Shown here: piece after piece, positions 61,268 to 64,000 of the stretch
Layout of the letters: the number at the start of each line of letters is the position of its first letter
Numbering within the stretch: the first letter of the stretch is position 1
NCBI RefSeq assembly: GCF_020329485.1
Contig: NZ_JAGKJI010000026.1
Location: 1-64,000 of the forward strand
Reading direction: 5' to 3'
DNA length: 64,000 nucleotides
Origin: Bradyrhizobium cenepequi
GTDB taxonomy: Bacteria > Pseudomonadota > Alphaproteobacteria > Rhizobiales > Xanthobacteraceae
Notes under the pieces: model-generated
The model's database searches: none
What the model saw: the letters and a program-made list of their open reading frames with translations, nothing else
Told to the model about the DNA's origin: nothing
Program-made: the position numbers and the translations under genes

Positions 61268-62422
61268 TCATGCTGCCAACAGGAGAATTTCGCGGACCTG
61301 CTCGGGTCCTGCGATCGCGCGCGGATTGCGCGGAACCCACGGCGTTTTCATCGCCTGCTCGGCGATGCGGTCGAAATGTTCGGGACCGATCCGCACGTCC
61401 TGGAGGCTGCGCGGCAGTCCGAGTCCGCGGATAAAGCTGTCGAGCACGTCGCCGGCGTCCGCGCCCGGACGGCCCATCGCCGCGGCGACCTGCTCCTGGC
61501 GATCGGCATTGGCGGACTTGTTCCAGCGCATCACCGCCGGCAGCATCACACACGAGGTGTAGCCATGCGGCACGTCGAATTCGGCGCCGAGCACATAGCC
61601 GATGCCATGGCTCGCTCCCATCGGCACGCCGGAGGCGAGCGGCCCGGTCGACAGCCAGGTGCCGATCTGGCAGTCCAGCCGCGCGTCGATGTCGGTCGCG
61701 TCGGCTTTGACCCGTGGCAGCGCCTGCGCCAGCATCGACAGTCCCTTCAGCGCCTGCGCATCGGCATAGGGATGCGATTCGTTCGAGCAGATGCCCTCGA
61801 CGCAATGATCGACGGCGCGGATGCCGGTCGAGAGCCACAGCCATTCCGGTGTGTGCACCGAAAGCCAGGGATCGAGGATCACGGCACGCGGCATCACCAG
61901 GGGATGGGTCAGCAGCTCCTTGACTCGCCTCTTCTCATTGGTGACGCCGGCGATCGCGGTGAACTCGCCGCCCGCGATCGTCGTCGGCACGCTGATCTGA
62001 CGCACGTTTGGCGCGTTCACCTCCGGCGATACGCCGTGGCTGGTGCGAATCTTGTCGATGTCGTCGGCGCTGCGGATATCGCCCGCAAGGCAAAGCTGCA
62101 CCGCCTTGGCGCCGTCGGTGATCGATCCGCCGCCGACGGTGACGATGAGATCGGCGTTCGCGGCGCGCGCCTGCTCGGCTGCCGCGATCACGGCAGAGCG
62201 CGGCGTGTGCGGCGGCATCGCATCGAAGGTGCTGACGCAAGCTGCGCCCAGTGCGGTGCGGATTCGTTCGATTTCGTCGGTCGCGCGGTTGAGCGTACCG
62301 CTGACCATCAGGAAGGCGCGTTGCACGCCCATGCGCTCCACCTGCTCGACGATCGCCTCGGCCGCCTGGCGGCCGAACACGACCTCCTCCATTGCGCCAA
62401 ATACGACACGTCCTCGGTGCAC
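61268..62422 (-). CDS. Iron-containing alcohol dehydrogenase / maleylacetate reductase-like
   Basis: 384 residues from a GTG with GGGAGGG ahead. NAD-binding loop VTVGGGSITDGAKAV, the PTTIAGGEFTAIAGVTNEKR segment, GIRAVDHCVEGICS and the metal-site ASHGIGYVLGAEFDVPHGYT with His residues. These match the group-III iron alcohol dehydrogenase/maleylacetate reductase family. Maleylacetate reductase works in chlorocatechol and hydroxyquinol routes, for example after TfdA. It is the first gene of the eight-gene leftward run, divergent from the efflux adaptor. Confidence 0.88.
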   Translation of the reverse strand: MHRGRVVFGAMEEVVFGRQAAEAIVEQVERMGVQRAFLMVSGTLNRATDEIERIRTALGAACVSTFDAMPPHTPRSAVIAAAEQARAANADLIVTVGGGSITDGAKAVQLCLAGDIRSADDIDKIRTSHGVSPEVNAPNVRQISVPTTIAGGEFTAIAGVTNEKRRVKELLTHPLVMPRAVILDPWLSVHTPEWLWLSTGIRAVDHCVEGICSNESHPYADAQALKGLSMLAQALPRVKADATDIDARLDCQIGTWLSTGPLASGVPMGASHGIGYVLGAEFDVPHGYTSCVMLPAVMRWNKSANADRQEQVAAAMGRPGADAGDVLDSFIRGLGLPRSLQDVRIGPEHFDRIAEQAMKTPWVPRNPRAIAGPEQVREILLLAA

Positions 62423-62700
62423 GAGCCGACCCTCCCTGAAAGATTTATTTCTTTGAGGGCAATCCTAACGGAGCGGGAACGGCTCGTCATGCCCTTAGAT
62501 GCGCCGCCGGCGTCCGCTTCCGGAGGCGACCGCCGTCTGAGTCGCCGTGCGACTACGAAAATGGAGAACGATTTTGCTTGATCCCGCCCCTCTCTTGAAC
62601 AGACTGGCGGGCGGTCACATCTTTGACCTCCGCTGCGTGTAGGGTACGGATCCGGGGCGCCTCGGCTGCGCCGGCTGTGCTGCTTAAGGGGGAGATCGAC

Positions 62701-63906
62701 GTGGGCGCGACCGACAGGACGGGAAGTCTCACGGCCCACTCACGGCGCGGCGTCAGCCCGCTTAGCCTGCTCATTGCGTTGGCAACCTCAGCCCTGGCAT
62801 TGTCGGGCTGTGGCGACAAGCCCCAGCAGCAGGCGGCAGCGCCGCCCCCTGCGGTCACGGTGGCGCAGCCGACCAAGCGCACGGTCACGGATTGGGACGA
62901 ATTCACCGGGCGGTTCGAAGCGATCGAGGAGATCCAGGTTCGCGCCCGGGTCGGCGGCTTCGTCACCAGCGTCGAGTTTCGCGACGGCGCGATCGTCCGC
63001 ACCGGCGACCTGCTTTACGTGATCGATCCGCGCCCGTTCGAGGCGGTCGCCCTGCAGGCCGACGGCCAGCTCTCGGATGCCCGTGCCCGCTCCGAGCTTG
63101 CGCGGCGCGAGCTCGACCGCGCGCTGGTGTTGAACCGGACCCAGGCCGTCTCCGATTCCATCGTCGACCAGCGCCGCCAGACCCTGCAGGCGGCGCGCGC
63201 GGCGGAGATGCAGGCCGAGGGCGCGCTGAAGGCGGCGCAGCTCAACATTGAATTCTCTCATGTGCTGGCGCCGATCACCGGCCGCGTCAGCCGCCATCTC
63301 GTCAGCGCCGGCAATCTGGTGCAGGGCAGCGAGGGCGGCGCGACGCTGCTCACCTCGATTGTGTCGCTCGATCCGATCTACATCTATTTCGACGTCGACG
63401 AGGCGACCTATCAGAGGAACAGCCGGCTCTGGTTCGAGGGCAAGCGGCCGAGCTCACGCGATACGCCCAATCCGGTGCAGGTGACGCTGACCGGCGAGAC
63501 CAAGCCGTCGCACGAGGGCAAGATGGATTTCCTCGACAACCGGCTGGACGTCTCGACCGCCACCTTGCGCAGCCGCGGGGTGGTCCCGAACAAGGACCTT
63601 TCGATCCTGCCGGGGCAGTTCGGCCGGGTGCGGCTGATCGGCAGCGCGCCCTATGAAGCGCTGCTCGTGCCCGACACGGCTGTCGCCACCGACCAGTCGC
63701 GCAAGATCGTGTTCGTGGTCAAGGACGACGACACGGTGGAGGCGAAGCCCGTGACGCTCGGCCCGCTTGACGAAGGCCTGCGCGTGATCCGCGAAGGCCT
63801 CAAGGCCGAAGACCGCGTGATCGTCGATGGCCTGCAGCGCGCCCGCGTCGGCGCCAAGGTGAGCCCGCATCCCGCCCAAGCGTCGGCCGCCGGTGGCAAA
63901 TCATGA
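62701..63906 (+). CDS. RND efflux periplasmic adaptor (MexE/AcrA-like lipoprotein)
   Basis: 401 residues from a GTG at 62701 with GGGGGAG six bases ahead; upstream frame lacks a start. N-terminal lipobox ALALSGCG anchors it. Then the membrane-fusion-protein pattern: biotinyl-lipoyl-like FEAIEEIQVRARVGGFVTSV, coiled-coil hairpin around ARARSELARRELDRALVLNR, and a beta-barrel with LLTSIVSLDPIYIYFDVDEA. It is the adaptor of a tripartite pump whose inner-membrane gene starts right at its stop. Confidence 0.95.
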   Translation: MGATDRTGSLTAHSRRGVSPLSLLIALATSALALSGCGDKPQQQAAAPPPAVTVAQPTKRTVTDWDEFTGRFEAIEEIQVRARVGGFVTSVEFRDGAIVRTGDLLYVIDPRPFEAVALQADGQLSDARARSELARRELDRALVLNRTQAVSDSIVDQRRQTLQAARAAEMQAEGALKAAQLNIEFSHVLAPITGRVSRHLVSAGNLVQGSEGGATLLTSIVSLDPIYIYFDVDEATYQRNSRLWFEGKRPSSRDTPNPVQVTLTGETKPSHEGKMDFLDNRLDVSTATLRSRGVVPNKDLSILPGQFGRVRLIGSAPYEALLVPDTAVATDQSRKIVFVVKDDDTVEAKPVTLGPLDEGLRVIREGLKAEDRVIVDGLQRARVGAKVSPHPAQASAAGGKS

Positions 63907-64000
63907 ATCTGGGCCGGCTCTCCATCAATCAGCCGATCCTGGCGATGGTGCTGTCGATCGTGCTCCTGATCGTCGGCGCGATCGCCTACACTACGCTGCC
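63903..64000 (+). CDS. RND efflux inner-membrane pump, 5' end only
   Basis: The ATG overlaps the adaptor stop (ATGA). The visible 32 residues read MNLGRLSINQPILAMVLSIV and LLIVGAIAYTTLP, matching the first transmembrane helix of AcrB/MexF-type RND transporters. The gene runs off the right edge, so specificity cannot be judged. Confidence 0.9.
   Translation, partial: MNLGRLSINQPILAMVLSIVLLIVGAIAYTTL

Noticed and set aside
1..64000. CRISPR array, tRNA or rRNA genes
   Set aside because: I looked for regularly spaced repeats and for cloverleaf or rRNA core sequences and saw none. The only regular spacing is the three-unit 16-base array, which is too short and has no spacers.

Overview
This 64-kb, high-GC window looks like chromosome from a Bradyrhizobium-type alphaproteobacterium (Nitrobacteraceae). 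I infer this from the gene families present: a two-part Omp porin, a BA14K-type small secreted protein, an acdR/acdS pair, a TfdA-like dioxygenase of the kind described from soil bradyrhizobia, large acyl-CoA catabolic clusters, and several intergenic repeat families that I associate with this group. No sequence search was possible. I saw no rRNA, tRNA, CRISPR array, phage, conjugation or nodulation genes.

Layout. 0-1 kb: the edge of an IS66-type insertion sequence and a BA14K-like protein. 1-10 kb: LysR and MarR regulators, a major porin, a second MarR gene with three 16-bp-spaced repeats upstream, and a leftward cluster (amidohydrolase, MarR-GNAT fusion with a perfect palindromic operator, cyclase and Bug binding protein). 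10-17 kb: cytochrome c, LysM protein, SBP56/methanethiol oxidase overlapping a membrane protein, DUF992, DUF899 and a carboxymuconolactone decarboxylase-like protein. 17-19 kb: divergent acdR-acdS (ACC deaminase). 19-24 kb: serine protease, metallophosphoesterase, RecQ. 23.6-30.2 kb: a three-gene molybdenum hydroxylase operon (triheme cytochrome c, 2Fe-2S subunit, Mo subunit) facing a CoxE/CoxD-like VWA-AAA pair. 30-39 kb: HAD hydrolase, trypsin-like protease, fused NDP-forming acyl-CoA synthetase, a Gram-negative class sortase with its LPKTA-tagged VIT/VWA target, an XRE regulator and DUF1614.

39.6-52.6 kb is a carboxylic-acid degradation region: AMP-forming acyl-CoA ligase, two acyl-CoA dehydrogenases, GST, AraC regulator, universal stress protein, BKACE-family enzyme, and an acyl-CoA carboxylase whose beta and alpha genes flank biotin synthase. 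52.6-62.4 kb is a leftward run of eight genes: iron-dependent alcohol dehydrogenase/maleylacetate reductase-like enzyme, acyl-CoA ligase, TfdA-like 2-oxoglutarate dioxygenase and a complete Opp/Dpp-type ABC transporter. I infer a system for importing and degrading an unknown small acid, possibly an aryloxy or aromatic compound. The window closes with an RND efflux adaptor and the start of its pump.

The intergenic repeats are unusually informative. One family keeps a middle hairpin whose sequence differs in every copy but whose pairing is preserved. Two other families supply the TAG stop codons of neighbouring genes. Repeats also occupy several gaps of the ABC-transporter operon.
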